A DNA stretch of 64,000 nt from JBCAXA01 sp038749025 (GTDB lineage Bacteria > Pseudomonadota > Gammaproteobacteria > Steroidobacterales > Woeseiaceae), in NCBI GenBank assembly GCA_038749025.1, contig JBCDIL010000007.1, positions 62,001 to 126,000 of the forward strand, given 5' to 3'. Within the stretch, counting starts at the first letter, position 1. Each line of letters opens with the position of its first letter. This document shows, one piece after another, positions 43,885 to 53,363 of this stretch. The notes under the pieces were generated by a model. It did no database searches, was not told the origin of the DNA, and saw only the letters and a program-made list of their open reading frames with translations. The position numbers and the translations under genes are program-made.

Positions 43885-45741
43885 TTGTCAGTGCCGGAAA
43901 GTACTAACGCCTCGCTGAACGCCGAAGTGGCCGGACTCGAGGCGAATAACGAAGAACTGCGCGAACGAAATCGCCAGCTAGAACGTGAACTGGACGGGCG
44001 TCGCCAAGCCGTCGCCGCACTTCGCGAAGCCGAGGAGCGGTTCCGTCAGGCCTATCATTTCGCGCCCATCGGTATGGCACTCGTGACCCTCGATGCTGGG
44101 GTATTCGACGCGAATCCGGCTTTGAAGCAGGTATTCTGGCCTCGCTCCCGCCCGGACGACGAACTCCCCATCAAACCGGTCATTAACGAGAAAGACCGGG
44201 AGCGCTTCGATGAGTTCTTCGAGCAGCTGCGGCAATCACCAGAAGACGCATTGAGCGATGAGTTCGACTGCGTAACTTACAACGATGACGATCGACGGAT
44301 GGTTTTCGTGTTCTCGCCGGTACAGGTCGAAGGCACAGTCAGCTACTTCGTAATGCTAGTCCAAGACGTCACCGAAACGCGCGAGATGACCAAGCAACTC
44401 ACGTACCAGGCGCACTTCGACGAGCTTACCCGACTGATGAACCGGCGCGCGTTTACCACCAAATTGGAAGAAACTTGGCGGCAACTCACCGTCCGCGACG
44501 GCTCGCACTACTTGCTGTTCCTTGACTTGGACCAATTCAAAGTTGTCAACGACACCTGCGGTCACGCGGCCGGTGACAAGTTGCTGAAACAGGTCGCCGA
44601 TATTCTTGTGAGTAAAGTTCGCCAATCGGATTGCGTCGCCCGACTTGGTGGCGATGAGTTCGCGATCTTGCTGATCGGCTGCAATGAAGACATTGCGCTC
44701 CAGCGCGCCGAGGACGTTCGGCGAGCTATCCAAAATCTACAATTCGTCTGGGACGATGACGTCTTTCGTATCGGCGTTAGCATTGGTGTAGTCAAAGTTG
44801 AGCAACGGCATAAGGACATAAACGAACTGCAACAGGTGGCGGACGCAGCTTGCTACGCCGCCAAGGAGGCCGGTCGCAACCGGGTTCATGTCGTTCACGG
44901 TGATGAAACGCAAGTCGAAGACCATCGGTCCGAAATGCGCTGGGTACAACGCTTACGCGACGCGATGACCAACAATCGCTTTGCGCTATTCGGGCAACAG
45001 ATCCATGCCGTTACGCCCAGCGGTACTGAGGCAGAACACATCGAGATTTTGCTCCGTTTGCGCGACCATGAGACCCGCCGATTGATTCCGCCTAGGGCCT
45101 TTCTTCCGGCCGCCGAACGCTACGGCTTAATGCTTGAACTCGATACTTGGGTCGTCACCAACTTACTAAAGTCGCTACACCTGTTTCACGCTGTTCATGA
45201 ATCTTCCGTGCAGTACTGGGTTAATTTATCAGGCGCCAGCCTTGGTGACCCAGCGTTCCGCAAGTTGTTGCTTGAACAGATGTCGACGATGCACCTCCCA
45301 CCGGGCACGATTAACTTCGAAATTACTGAAACCGTGGTCATTCGCAGTCTCGAAGACGCTGTTCAACTGATTTCTGGTTTACGAGGGCTCGGCTGCAAGG
45401 TAGCGCTGGATGACTTTGGCGCGGGTCTTTCGTCGTTCGCATACCTGAAGACGCTGACCGTCGATTTCCTGAAGATCGACGGAGGCTTTGTCAAAAATAT
45501 TCTGGTCGATGAAGTCGATCGAATCTTCTTGCAATCAGTTGTCGATATCGCCCATAAACTCAACGTTCGAACGATCGCAGAACACGTCGAGAACAGCGAT
45601 GTCCTAAAAGCCGTTCGCGACATGGGCGTCGATTACGTGCAGGGTTATGGCATTCACCGCCCGGAGGTATTACTGCCGAGCTTCCCACAGCCTGACCACA
45701 CCGGGGTCTATCGGAGTGAGCGCACCTCTCAAATTGCTTAA
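43885..45741 (+). CDS. Cytoplasmic PAS-GGDEF-EAL protein
   Basis: The 618-residue protein has a coiled coil (residues 10-50, EELRERNRQLERELDGRR), then PAS (about 52-165), GGDEF (175-335, GGDEF at 255-259) and EAL (350-605). The EAL motif again reads EIL in HIEILLRLRD, with NLSG, NFEITET, DDFGAG, KID and QGYGIHRP intact. The PAS and catalytic parts closely resemble the protein at 27020, which adds a membrane sensor, so the two are paralogues. Both cyclase and phosphodiesterase activities are possible. The start is TTG 43885 or GTG 43891. Confidence 0.93.
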   Translation: MSVPESTNASLNAEVAGLEANNEELRERNRQLERELDGRRQAVAALREAEERFRQAYHFAPIGMALVTLDAGVFDANPALKQVFWPRSRPDDELPIKPVINEKDRERFDEFFEQLRQSPEDALSDEFDCVTYNDDDRRMVFVFSPVQVEGTVSYFVMLVQDVTETREMTKQLTYQAHFDELTRLMNRRAFTTKLEETWRQLTVRDGSHYLLFLDLDQFKVVNDTCGHAAGDKLLKQVADILVSKVRQSDCVARLGGDEFAILLIGCNEDIALQRAEDVRRAIQNLQFVWDDDVFRIGVSIGVVKVEQRHKDINELQQVADAACYAAKEAGRNRVHVVHGDETQVEDHRSEMRWVQRLRDAMTNNRFALFGQQIHAVTPSGTEAEHIEILLRLRDHETRRLIPPRAFLPAAERYGLMLELDTWVVTNLLKSLHLFHAVHESSVQYWVNLSGASLGDPAFRKLLLEQMSTMHLPPGTINFEITETVVIRSLEDAVQLISGLRGLGCKVALDDFGAGLSSFAYLKTLTVDFLKIDGGFVKNILVDEVDRIFLQSVVDIAHKLNVRTIAEHVENSDVLKAVRDMGVDYVQGYGIHRPEVLLPSFPQPDHTGVYRSERTSQIA

Positions 45742-45756
45742 GCGAGAGCCGTCGAT

Positions 45757-47793
45757 CTATGGCTGCAGATGCTTAGTCAGGAACGCGATAACGGCTTTGT
45801 TGTAGGCAATAGCGTTCTCTATCTCGCTAAAAGAATGCCCCTCATCGGGGTATTCGATCCACTCGATCGGCTGGCCCCTGCGCTCTAGCGCAAGCTTTAA
45901 GCGCAGGCCGTGCTCCAGGTCGACAACGGTGTCCTTGCGCCCGTGCGAGAGCAAGACCGGTGCGTCGATCGCCGTCGCTTGATAGACGGGCGACAATCGC
46001 TTGAGCTTGTCGTAGGCGATGTCCTCATCATCCTGCTCGCCGATAAGAAACTCCTGCAGATCAACGCGCTCGCGGCGCTCCGAGGATGCGACCAGCAAAC
46101 CAAGATCGGTCGGTGCAGCGTGCGCGACACTGCAGCGGTACCGACCTGGCGAACGCGTCGGCAACATCAATGCGGCATAGCCACCGTAGCTACCGCCCGC
46201 GATACAAATACGCGAGGCATCAACGGCTGGGTCAGCGACGACGGCGTCGATTGCGCTTTCGATGTCGATGAGTATTTTGTCGCCAAATTCGCCGCGACCA
46301 CTGTCCTCGAACTTTGATCCGTACCCCGATGACCCACGGAAATTGACTTGCAGCACCGCAAAACCGGCTGCAGCAAGCGCCTGGACCTGTGGGTCGAAAA
46401 CGCGTAGATCGCGCACACCCACTGGACCGCCGTGCGGCGATACGACTAACGGGGCAGCGCTATCGCTCGTCGGTTTGGTTAAAAAGTACTCGATGTCGAC
46501 GTCATCAACGTTGACGGTACCGGGTGTGCTGGCCCGTAGTGCGCTCTCATCGAGCCACGGCTTGGTGTCGTAAAGGGGCAAAACTTCGCCACTGGCAGGG
46601 CGATACAACATGACCCGACCGGGCTGCACCGATGAGGACAAGTGGGCAACGAACGTAGCGCCTGCCGCGTCGGACGACGCGACTTGTACACTGTAGTCCG
46701 AATATCGACTCGCTAACTCAGCCTGGACATCTTGGTAGCGGCTATCGGGGTAGAAGAACTTGATGGCGCCATCTTCGAAGTAACTGACTTCCTGCACCGA
46801 CTGGCCATCGTAGCTCAGAGAGATATCGACGATTTCGGCTTGATCGTTTTCGTAGATGACCGTTTCAGCGCCTGTTTCGTAGTCGTAACGAATCACTTGC
46901 TGCCGATCATCGTCATCGTTTTTGATGACGACGAAATCCTGGCTGTTATCAATGATCGCCGACGGAAAGTAGATAGTGTTCTCAGGTAACTCGTCGAACT
47001 CCTCTTCCCGCCCCTCTTTGCGAGCCTTCGTTCTGCCCTTCGCCATCTCGTCCAGGTCCCACTCGCGAAGTGTCGACCACTCCTCAACGCCGGGCTCACG
47101 GACCAACATCGCAACAACCCCTTCCTTCGACATTCGCATGGCAGCCCGTACGTCACCGTTCGTATCTGCCACCCAGCGCATCGCAATGCCATCGATCTGC
47201 GCAACACGATTGGTTCGGGTCACCTGACCGTTATCGACTCGAGATGTCTTCGTACGCCGATACCCCCATTCGTTGAGAAGGCTCGGCCGAATCTTGTAGA
47301 CGTATGATTTTGAACCGCTCACCGAAAACAAGACGCTGTCGGGTTCATTTGGCAGCGCCGATAAGAGCAACCCCTTCGATTGTAGGAACCGAATTTTGTT
47401 GTCCGGATCAGTTACATCGGTAAAGAACAAACGCCTAACGTTACGGGTATCGCTCAGCTTCGCGACACCTTCGACCAATTCGTACACCGAGAACATGACC
47501 CGTTGATTATCGATCCACGAGACGCGGCTTATAGTTGACTCGTCCGCCTTCAGAACTTCGGTTGAAAAAACGGTGGTGCGCGATGCATCCGCAAGCTCGA
47601 TGATATCGAGGTAACGGATGTCGCCTTCGCCGGCGATGACCGCGAGTCGTGACCCATCGGGACTCAGATAGGCTGCGCGCTCGCGAGGCGCTCGATACAA
47701 ATCCTCAACGGGAACAGCAAAGACTTCGCCCGCAAAAATAAGACTAAGCAGTGCTGCAATTCGCCCAGCGAGCTTATTGTTGGAGCGCAGCAT
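45757..47793 (-). CDS. S9-family prolyl oligopeptidase-like serine peptidase
   Basis: The 678-residue product starts at ATG 47793, about 9 bases after GAGGAA. It has a signal peptide (RIAALLSLIFAGEVFAVPVE), a beta-propeller with LSPDGSRLAVIAGEG and similar blades, and a C-terminal alpha/beta hydrolase. The serine lies in GGSYGGYAALM, an aspartate in APVLLSHGRKDTVVD and the histidine in DEGHSF. Such enzymes release dipeptides or trim short peptides in the periplasm. It overlaps the next upstream gene by 20 bases and appears to be the last gene of a three-gene unit. Confidence 0.9.
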   Translation of the reverse strand: MLRSNNKLAGRIAALLSLIFAGEVFAVPVEDLYRAPRERAAYLSPDGSRLAVIAGEGDIRYLDIIELADASRTTVFSTEVLKADESTISRVSWIDNQRVMFSVYELVEGVAKLSDTRNVRRLFFTDVTDPDNKIRFLQSKGLLLSALPNEPDSVLFSVSGSKSYVYKIRPSLLNEWGYRRTKTSRVDNGQVTRTNRVAQIDGIAMRWVADTNGDVRAAMRMSKEGVVAMLVREPGVEEWSTLREWDLDEMAKGRTKARKEGREEEFDELPENTIYFPSAIIDNSQDFVVIKNDDDDRQQVIRYDYETGAETVIYENDQAEIVDISLSYDGQSVQEVSYFEDGAIKFFYPDSRYQDVQAELASRYSDYSVQVASSDAAGATFVAHLSSSVQPGRVMLYRPASGEVLPLYDTKPWLDESALRASTPGTVNVDDVDIEYFLTKPTSDSAAPLVVSPHGGPVGVRDLRVFDPQVQALAAAGFAVLQVNFRGSSGYGSKFEDSGRGEFGDKILIDIESAIDAVVADPAVDASRICIAGGSYGGYAALMLPTRSPGRYRCSVAHAAPTDLGLLVASSERRERVDLQEFLIGEQDDEDIAYDKLKRLSPVYQATAIDAPVLLSHGRKDTVVDLEHGLRLKLALERRGQPIEWIEYPDEGHSFSEIENAIAYNKAVIAFLTKHLQP

Positions 47794-48313
47794 TTCCGTA
47801 TTCCTCAAGGAAATCGTCACGGGAGCGGCCCGCGTAGACCAATGGATGCGCGGCCAGCAGGTCCGGGTAGGTTTCTGCCAACCGTTCAAGAACTTCGGAC
47901 AGTCTGTTGACGTACCAGACATCGACGTTCTCGCGTTGCCGTACGTCACCTACCAGCAGCGTGCCGGCATAGTTGATTCGGTTCGACTGGATACGGAACG
48001 ACCAGCGACTGTCATCGCTGATGTCCACCCGGTGTGGGAGATCGAAATGCGGGACACTAATCTCCTGCCATTGGTAGTTGCCGCGCTTCAGTTTGATCAG
48101 CCGGAGCGATCGCCCCAACGGCAGCTCATCGATGACGACTTCTTTAGACAGGCGCCAACCGACCGTTTTCCTACCGATATCCGCATCGATGAGTAAATAG
48201 CCCTCGCTCGCCAGCAATTTCGGCACTTCCTCGGAATATGCGTTAACGGTCAGCAGGATCAGGGCGAACGCTGCTACGCCCGACAGAGTGTGCTGCAACA
48301 GGGGACTCGCCAA
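47774..48313 (-). CDS. Hypothetical exported protein, overlaps peptidase gene
   Basis: About 179 residues, beginning at TTG 48313 or TTG 48298, just after the upstream stop. A signal-like stretch (HTLSGVAAFALILLTVNAYS) is followed by a beta-rich domain with GYLLIDADIGRKTVGWRLSK and LRLIKLKRGNYQWQEISVPH. The latter recalls domains that display or present a value together with a lipid- or wall-bound partner, but I cannot name the family. Overlap by 20 bases with the S9 peptidase and near-contact with the lipoprotein gene mark an operon. Confidence 0.55.
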   Translation of the reverse strand: MASPLLQHTLSGVAAFALILLTVNAYSEEVPKLLASEGYLLIDADIGRKTVGWRLSKEVVIDELPLGRSLRLIKLKRGNYQWQEISVPHFDLPHRVDISDDSRWSFRIQSNRINYAGTLLVGDVRQRENVDVWYVNRLSEVLERLAETYPDLLAAHPLVYAGRSRDDFLEEYGNAALQQ

Positions 48314-48314
48314 C

Positions 48315-49946
48315 TTAGGTCTCAGAAACGTCGCGCTCAAGGACCCAACTTGCCCCGTTATCCTCCGAGCGATAGTACTCACCGGTCAAGAAACAACCGA
48401 GTAAAATCTCGCTGTCGGTTGCAAGCACGAGACTCGAACAACCGTCCGGTAGGGGCGCGTGCTCGCGTGCCGCCCACGTTAGGGCGCCATCGACCGACGA
48501 GATCAGGTAGTTCTCAGCACTGCCTTTGCCCTTATGGATGGCGTAAGCCAATTTTTCATCGACAAAGATAGGATGGCCGACAATATTGATTTTCTTCAGC
48601 CGAGTTTTGCGACTGTTCTTTTTCGGCTCTGGGTCCGCTTTTGGAATGAGGTCACCGCGGTAACGCGCCCAATTGCCGCCGCTGTCGAATGACACTTTTT
48701 CGCTACCCAGAAAATTGGCGGCTGTTGCGGTGATGTAACCATTACGGGTCTGCAACGACGCCGGCGACATGCCGTCGACCTCTGTTAGTGACTGCGAGTC
48801 GATTCCGTAGCGATAAAGTTTGTTGCGTAGCGCCAAGAACAAATAGTCGCCACTGCGCGCGTAAGTCGCGAAGCGAAGATCCGCGCCACCGGTCCAAAAA
48901 CTCACTTTCGACTCGATCTGGTGGACCGATTGCCATTCGCCTGGTTGACCGGTACCCGCGTAGATCGTGACAAAGTCACCGCTACGGGTAACGGCAAATG
49001 GTGTTCCAGCCACGTTGTCGCCAACAAAGGTGATATCGGCCCGGCCGCCCTCTGGCGGTGTGACAGCAGCCCAATCGTCTTCTGCCGTGTCGCGCTGATA
49101 CAGTTCGTTGAACTCCGTCACCATCCATTGACCCTGGTGGGTCTTGTTGTAGAAACGTATCTCAACATCGTCGTCGAAGGCGTCTAAGAACCACTCGTGA
49201 TCAGCCGTGCGCGTCAGCATAACGCCAAGCGGGCCGGGAAAGGTCAATGCACCCGTCGTTGTATCGATATCCGGTAAGCCGAGCGCGATCTGCCGATTAA
49301 CCGCGTTCAGGTAGGCGTTGTAGCGATCGTCCTCGAGACCGTCTTCATCCCACTGCAGCGGCTCAGCGAGATTCGAAATCGCAGCGGCTCGACCGGGCAA
49401 GGCGTTGCGCAAATGCCCCGTGGCCCGGTTTGGGCTGGCGCCTCGAGTCGTTGAAAACGAGTAGTCGTCACCGGAGCGTTTGATGTAGACGACGATGACC
49501 CCCAGATCGGTCAGTTTGCCAGGCTCGACCTTGAAGGTTCCGAGTTCAACACCCCCGGGATAGAACTGCGAAAAAAAGCTCTCTCCGAATTGATGGAAGG
49601 TGCGCAACGATGAGATCGAATAGTTACCGGCCGGTAGCTCGGCTATGAAGACTCGACTGGTATCGCCCATCCCATCGAGCGGCCGAGCACGCAGGTATTT
49701 ACTCTCCTCGCTCGCCTCGACATCCTCGGGCGCGAAGGTCACTTGGTTGATCGGGTAAGCACCACCGAACGGCGTCGTGTCAGCCACTTGAATGGTGACG
49801 ACGCCGGTGGCTGAGTAGTCGAACGGGACGTCTGCACCCACCTCGGGAACAAAAATGACATTGGAGTTAGTCACACAACCGGCGCTCGCCAGCACCGTCA
49901 AACAGGCGACGCCACGTCTCAACACACTAATCACTGCAGTATCCAC
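48315..49946 (-). CDS. Lipoprotein with BNR-like propeller, unknown function
   Basis: The 543-residue product has a lipoprotein signal (LTVLASAGC, cysteine near residue 24). The mature protein begins with a strand-rich domain. From about residue 230 it continues in repeats typical of BNR or sialidase-like propellers, such as SFDSGGNWARY and SEDNGASWVLERD near the end. No catalytic residues are recognised. It heads the unit that contains the small exported protein and the S9 peptidase. The start is GTG 49946. Confidence 0.65.
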   Translation of the reverse strand: MDTAVISVLRRGVACLTVLASAGCVTNSNVIFVPEVGADVPFDYSATGVVTIQVADTTPFGGAYPINQVTFAPEDVEASEESKYLRARPLDGMGDTSRVFIAELPAGNYSISSLRTFHQFGESFFSQFYPGGVELGTFKVEPGKLTDLGVIVVYIKRSGDDYSFSTTRGASPNRATGHLRNALPGRAAAISNLAEPLQWDEDGLEDDRYNAYLNAVNRQIALGLPDIDTTTGALTFPGPLGVMLTRTADHEWFLDAFDDDVEIRFYNKTHQGQWMVTEFNELYQRDTAEDDWAAVTPPEGGRADITFVGDNVAGTPFAVTRSGDFVTIYAGTGQPGEWQSVHQIESKVSFWTGGADLRFATYARSGDYLFLALRNKLYRYGIDSQSLTEVDGMSPASLQTRNGYITATAANFLGSEKVSFDSGGNWARYRGDLIPKADPEPKKNSRKTRLKKINIVGHPIFVDEKLAYAIHKGKGSAENYLISSVDGALTWAAREHAPLPDGCSSLVLATDSEILLGCFLTGEYYRSEDNGASWVLERDVSET

Positions 49947-50033
49947 GTCCGAATTACAGAACCCGCCAAGTATCCCACGGCTGCGATTCGCCAGCCACGG
50001 TGAGCTCGAAAACTGTGCGCCAGGTTTGGTCGC

Positions 50034-50549
50034 TTAGTCGTCGGTCACGCCGGGACCGTCGCCAGTCACGGCCACTTCATCGGTGGCGGCCAAACGATGT
50101 CCGGCGCGTGTATCAAACCAGCGATCATCGGGCGTACGACGGTAAACGAGGTCGAGGCCCGGGTAATGAGCCGTTTCTCCAGCGCTGGCCCGCGTCCCAA
50201 CCTCTAACAATCTTGCCGGACCGTTACCGCGATTTTCGATACTGTGGCCCACGCTGTCGCCCGCCTTGAACGTCGCGCAGTCGCCGGCACGAAGAACTGT
50301 TTCAGCGCTACCCTCGACCAAGACGACCTCGCCGCTTAGCACGTAAATAAATTCATCTTCATTTACGTGCCAGTGATACAGGCTTGACGCCGAGCCCGGT
50401 GCCAATTCGATTTCACCGGCGCCGAATTGGGTCAGCCCGCCGGCGTCAGACAGCATCCATTTCCAACAGCCGGTGGTTCGAGTCTGCAATCTTCCGGGGT
50501 ACGGCTGACGATGCCGCGGCTTTAAGTCGGCCTTGGATATTTTCGGCAT
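50034..50549 (-). CDS. Cupin-domain protein
   Basis: From ATG 50549 the product is 171 residues. The cupin core has both motifs: HWHVNEDEFIYVLSGEVVLV (metal ligands His, His, Glu) and GHSIENRGNGPARLLEVG (final His). The N-terminal part (MPKISKADLKPR) and length match cupins that bind a divalent metal, often acting on sugars or as dioxygenases. The actual substrate is unknown. It lies divergently from the YceI gene. Confidence 0.82.
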   Translation of the reverse strand: MPKISKADLKPRHRQPYPGRLQTRTTGCWKWMLSDAGGLTQFGAGEIELAPGSASSLYHWHVNEDEFIYVLSGEVVLVEGSAETVLRAGDCATFKAGDSVGHSIENRGNGPARLLEVGTRASAGETAHYPGLDLVYRRTPDDRWFDTRAGHRLAATDEVAVTGDGPGVTDD

Positions 50550-50713
50550 ACAGACACCACGAATCAGATTGGTCTCGCCACTATAGCCGGGATTGTACGA
50601 GGCCCGATACCGGCACCACGAAGACCGGGGTCGTCGCCGATAGCGCCGCTTGCAATTTTGTGACGCTAGCTCAATGATCGCGAGCGTCACTTAGACCATT
50701 CGGAGCCTCCCTC

Positions 50714-51316
50714 ATGCCTCTGCGCCCCCTCGCCACCACCGCCGTGGTATTAATGACAGCCGTTAGTGCCAATGCTGCCGATCTAACCAGCTTGCCGGCG
50801 GGCGAATACACGCTCGACAAAACTCACGCCTACATTACGTTTTCTTACAACCACCTGGGTTTTTCGAAACCACACGTCGGTTTCGATGCCTTCGACGCGA
50901 CGTTGACGCTCGATGCCGATGATCCCGAAAAAAGCGCCGTGTCCGTCGTTATCGATGCAACCAGTGTTAACAGTCGGGTAGCCACGTTCGACGAGCACCT
51001 CAATGGTGACGATTTCTTTGCAACGGCAGGAAACCCGACGATCACGTTCACATCGACAGAGATCGAAGCGACTGGCGACGATACGTACGATATTACCGGC
51101 GACCTGACCATCAAAGGCATCACGCAAGCGGTGACGTTGGCGGCAACGATCAACAAAGCCGCTAACCACCCAATGCGCCGTGTGCCGTGGATCGGGATGT
51201 CTGCATCAACGACGCTGTTGCGCTCGGATTGGGATCTTGGTCGTTACGCACCGAACGTCGGTGATGAGGTTTCGATCGATATCGAAGTCGAATTTGCCAA
51301 AGCCGACGCCGACTAA
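50714..51316 (+). CDS. Periplasmic YceI-family protein
   Basis: The 200-residue product has a signal peptide (LATTAVVLMTAVSANAAD) and the lipocalin-like YceI pattern: YTLDKTHAYITFSYNHLGFS, then STEIEATGDDTYDITGDLTI and a C-terminal VSIDIEVEFAK. YceI proteins bind isoprenoid or amide lipids in a beta barrel and often sit beside a cytochrome b561. A cytochrome b561-YceI fusion follows after 13 bases. Confidence 0.9.
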   Translation: MPLRPLATTAVVLMTAVSANAADLTSLPAGEYTLDKTHAYITFSYNHLGFSKPHVGFDAFDATLTLDADDPEKSAVSVVIDATSVNSRVATFDEHLNGDDFFATAGNPTITFTSTEIEATGDDTYDITGDLTIKGITQAVTLAATINKAANHPMRRVPWIGMSASTTLLRSDWDLGRYAPNVGDEVSIDIEVEFAKADAD

Positions 51317-51329
51317 TCGCACCGACTCG

Positions 51330-52529
51330 ATGACAACGCAGGGACCGGCATACCATGGCATCGCGAGGCTGTTGCATTGGCTGATCGCCGCGCTCATCGC
51401 GCTGCAATACCTGCTCCACGAGTTGGCCGAACGCGCGACTGCCAGCGACTCAACCGCCCGTGCACTAGGGTTAATCGCCAACCATAAGTCGGTCGGTATT
51501 ACGGTGCTGGGGCTCGCGGTGATTCGCCTCGCCTGGCGTCTCGCTAACTCACCGCCCGACTTGCCGCGGACGATGCCGCGCTGGCAGGTCCGTCTGTCGA
51601 CGGTCGCGCACGTGGCGCTGTACGCGCTGATGCTGGCGTTGCCGGTCAGCGGCTGGCTGATGTCATCCGCCGCCGGCTACTCGGTCAGTTGGTTCAATGC
51701 CGTGCAGCTTCCGGACCTCATGCAGGCGAACGAAGGGCGTGCCATTAACCTAGAAAGCATCCACGAAATTCTCGCTAAGGCACTGTTTTTAGTTGCGTTA
51801 CTGCACATTCTTGCTGCCTGTAAGCACGGCCTTGTCGATCGTGATGGGGTGATGGGAAGAATGGCATCCACAACCCCAGTGCTGATCGGAATCGTGGTTC
51901 TAACGGTCGGCGCTTGGCAACTGAGCCGCGTTGGCGCTGCGTCGGATAGCGCGTTGCCGGGCCCAGCAACCGGCGAATCGGCTGGGGAGCTAGCCCTGCC
52001 GGTCCAAGCGTTGGTGCCATCGTCGTTACCGACGTGGTCGATAGATGACGAGAGCAGCTTTATTCGCTTTTCCGGCGAGCAAGCGGGCGCCTCCTTCGAT
52101 GGTGAGTGGCTCGAATGGAGCGCCGATTTGCAATTCGACGCCGAACGTTTGGCTGAGAGCCGGTTCGTGGTCGTGATCCAAACGACTGCTGTTGACGCCG
52201 GAGACACCGATAGAGAGGAAACGATCCGCTCAGCCGACTGGTTTGCCGTGGACGAATTCCCGCAAGCACGTTTTCTCGCCGATACGTTCCGACTATCGGC
52301 TGACGGATTGTTTGTTGCCGCCGGTCAATTGATTATTAAGGATCGCGCAACGCCTACTGAGCTCACCTTTACCGTCACCGAATCCAACGCCGACCGTGTC
52401 TTGAGCGGAACAGCCACACTAAGCCGACTGGCTTTGGGCGTTGGCACTGGCGAATGGGCAGACCCGACGTGGGTCGGCGATACGGTTAGCGTCACCGTTA
52501 AAGTCGTCGCGACGGTCGTCAACGAATAA
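51330..52529 (+). CDS. Cytochrome b561 fused to a YceI domain
   Basis: The 399-residue protein starts at ATG 51330, 14 bases after the yceI stop. Residues 1-175 form a four-helix cytochrome b561 domain with haem-ligand histidines (YHGIARLLHWLIAALIALQY, NHKSVGITVLGLAVIRLAW, HVALYALMLALPVSGWL, IHEILAKALFLVALLHI). A further helix at about 178-195 leads into a periplasmic YceI domain (WSIDDESSFIRFSGEQAG to DTVSVTVKVVA). Separate b561 and YceI genes are common neighbours, and here the two are joined in addition to a stand-alone YceI copy. Electron transfer to or from a lipid bound by YceI is plausible. Confidence 0.88.
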   Translation: MTTQGPAYHGIARLLHWLIAALIALQYLLHELAERATASDSTARALGLIANHKSVGITVLGLAVIRLAWRLANSPPDLPRTMPRWQVRLSTVAHVALYALMLALPVSGWLMSSAAGYSVSWFNAVQLPDLMQANEGRAINLESIHEILAKALFLVALLHILAACKHGLVDRDGVMGRMASTTPVLIGIVVLTVGAWQLSRVGAASDSALPGPATGESAGELALPVQALVPSSLPTWSIDDESSFIRFSGEQAGASFDGEWLEWSADLQFDAERLAESRFVVVIQTTAVDAGDTDREETIRSADWFAVDEFPQARFLADTFRLSADGLFVAAGQLIIKDRATPTELTFTVTESNADRVLSGTATLSRLALGVGTGEWADPTWVGDTVSVTVKVVATVVNE

Positions 52530-52576
52530 ACGGACAACCATCGACAAGATCGCGACACACCTCGTTGCTTGATTTA

Positions 52577-52595
52577 TACTATTTATCTAATTTAA
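52577..52595 (+). promoter_or_regulatory. Putative FadR-type operator, site 1
   Basis: TACTATTTAT (52577-52586) lies in an AT-rich tract about 50 bases upstream of the regulator start. The identical 10-mer occurs on the opposite strand upstream of the TonB-dependent receptor (63204-63213), and a close variant lies between the dehydratase and dehydrogenase genes. Confidence 0.5.
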
Positions 52596-52636
52596 CGGCG
52601 GCGCCGCGAGGGAGGTGCCCAGCCCGAGGTGGGTCG

Positions 52637-53353
52637 ATGATCTCTTCTGGAAATGGCTTAAACTTAACTCAGCAAGTTGCTCATTTTCTTGGCAAAGCAA
52701 TAATCAGTGGCGAATACGGCAAGCATAACCCGGTACCGAGCGAAGCGGATTTGTGCAAGCAGCTTGACGTCAGCCGCAGCGCTGCCCGCGAGGCCGTCAA
52801 ATCACTCGCCGCCAAAGGGCTTCTCACGAGTCGTGCTCGCCAGGGCATTCGCGTTCGCCCAGAGCGGGACTGGAATCTGTTCGATGCCGACGTATTGGGC
52901 TGGATTCGAGAATCCAATCCGTCGCTTGAACTGCTGCGTGAATTCACCGAACTTCGACTCGCCGTAGAGCCCGAGGCAGCCCTACTCGCTGCCCGCTTAC
53001 AAGAACGCGGCGCGATTAAAACCATCGGCGCCGCCTTAGAACGGATGCGCCGTGCAGAAACCGGTTTAGAGGATCCGCTCGAAGCGGATATCGACTTCCA
53101 CACCAGCATCCTAACGGCTAGCGGGAACCGCTTTTTCGGACAGCTCGGCAGAATCACGGACACGACGCTACGCGTCAGCATCCGTTACACAAACCGACTA
53201 AAAGGCGTGCAAGCCGCCGACTACGACGAACACCGCACGATCTACGAAGCGATCGTTGCCGGCAATGACGTCGGCGCCAAGCAACAAACCGAACAACTCG
53301 TCGAGGAAGCCTTGCGCTTGATAAACGCCGCGCTCCAGTCTGACGCGAACTAA
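52637..53353 (+). CDS. dgoR: FadR-type GntR regulator, probable galactonate repressor
   Basis: From ATG 52637 (GAGGTGGG just upstream) the product is 238 residues. The winged helix is typical of GntR proteins (PSEADLCKQLDVSRSAAREAVKSL in two parts, then GLLTSRARQGIRVRP). It is followed by an FCD ligand domain with conserved Asp/His (IDFHTSILTASGN, DYDEHRTIYEAI). It is adjacent to the galactonate dehydratase gene and lies within the oxidative galactose locus, as dgoR does in other bacteria. The ligand is likely galactonate or a close acid. The symbol rests on context. Confidence 0.85.
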   Translation: MISSGNGLNLTQQVAHFLGKAIISGEYGKHNPVPSEADLCKQLDVSRSAAREAVKSLAAKGLLTSRARQGIRVRPERDWNLFDADVLGWIRESNPSLELLREFTELRLAVEPEAALLAARLQERGAIKTIGAALERMRRAETGLEDPLEADIDFHTSILTASGNRFFGQLGRITDTTLRVSIRYTNRLKGVQAADYDEHRTIYEAIVAGNDVGAKQQTEQLVEEALRLINAALQSDAN

Positions 53354-53363
53354 GCGATCGCCG

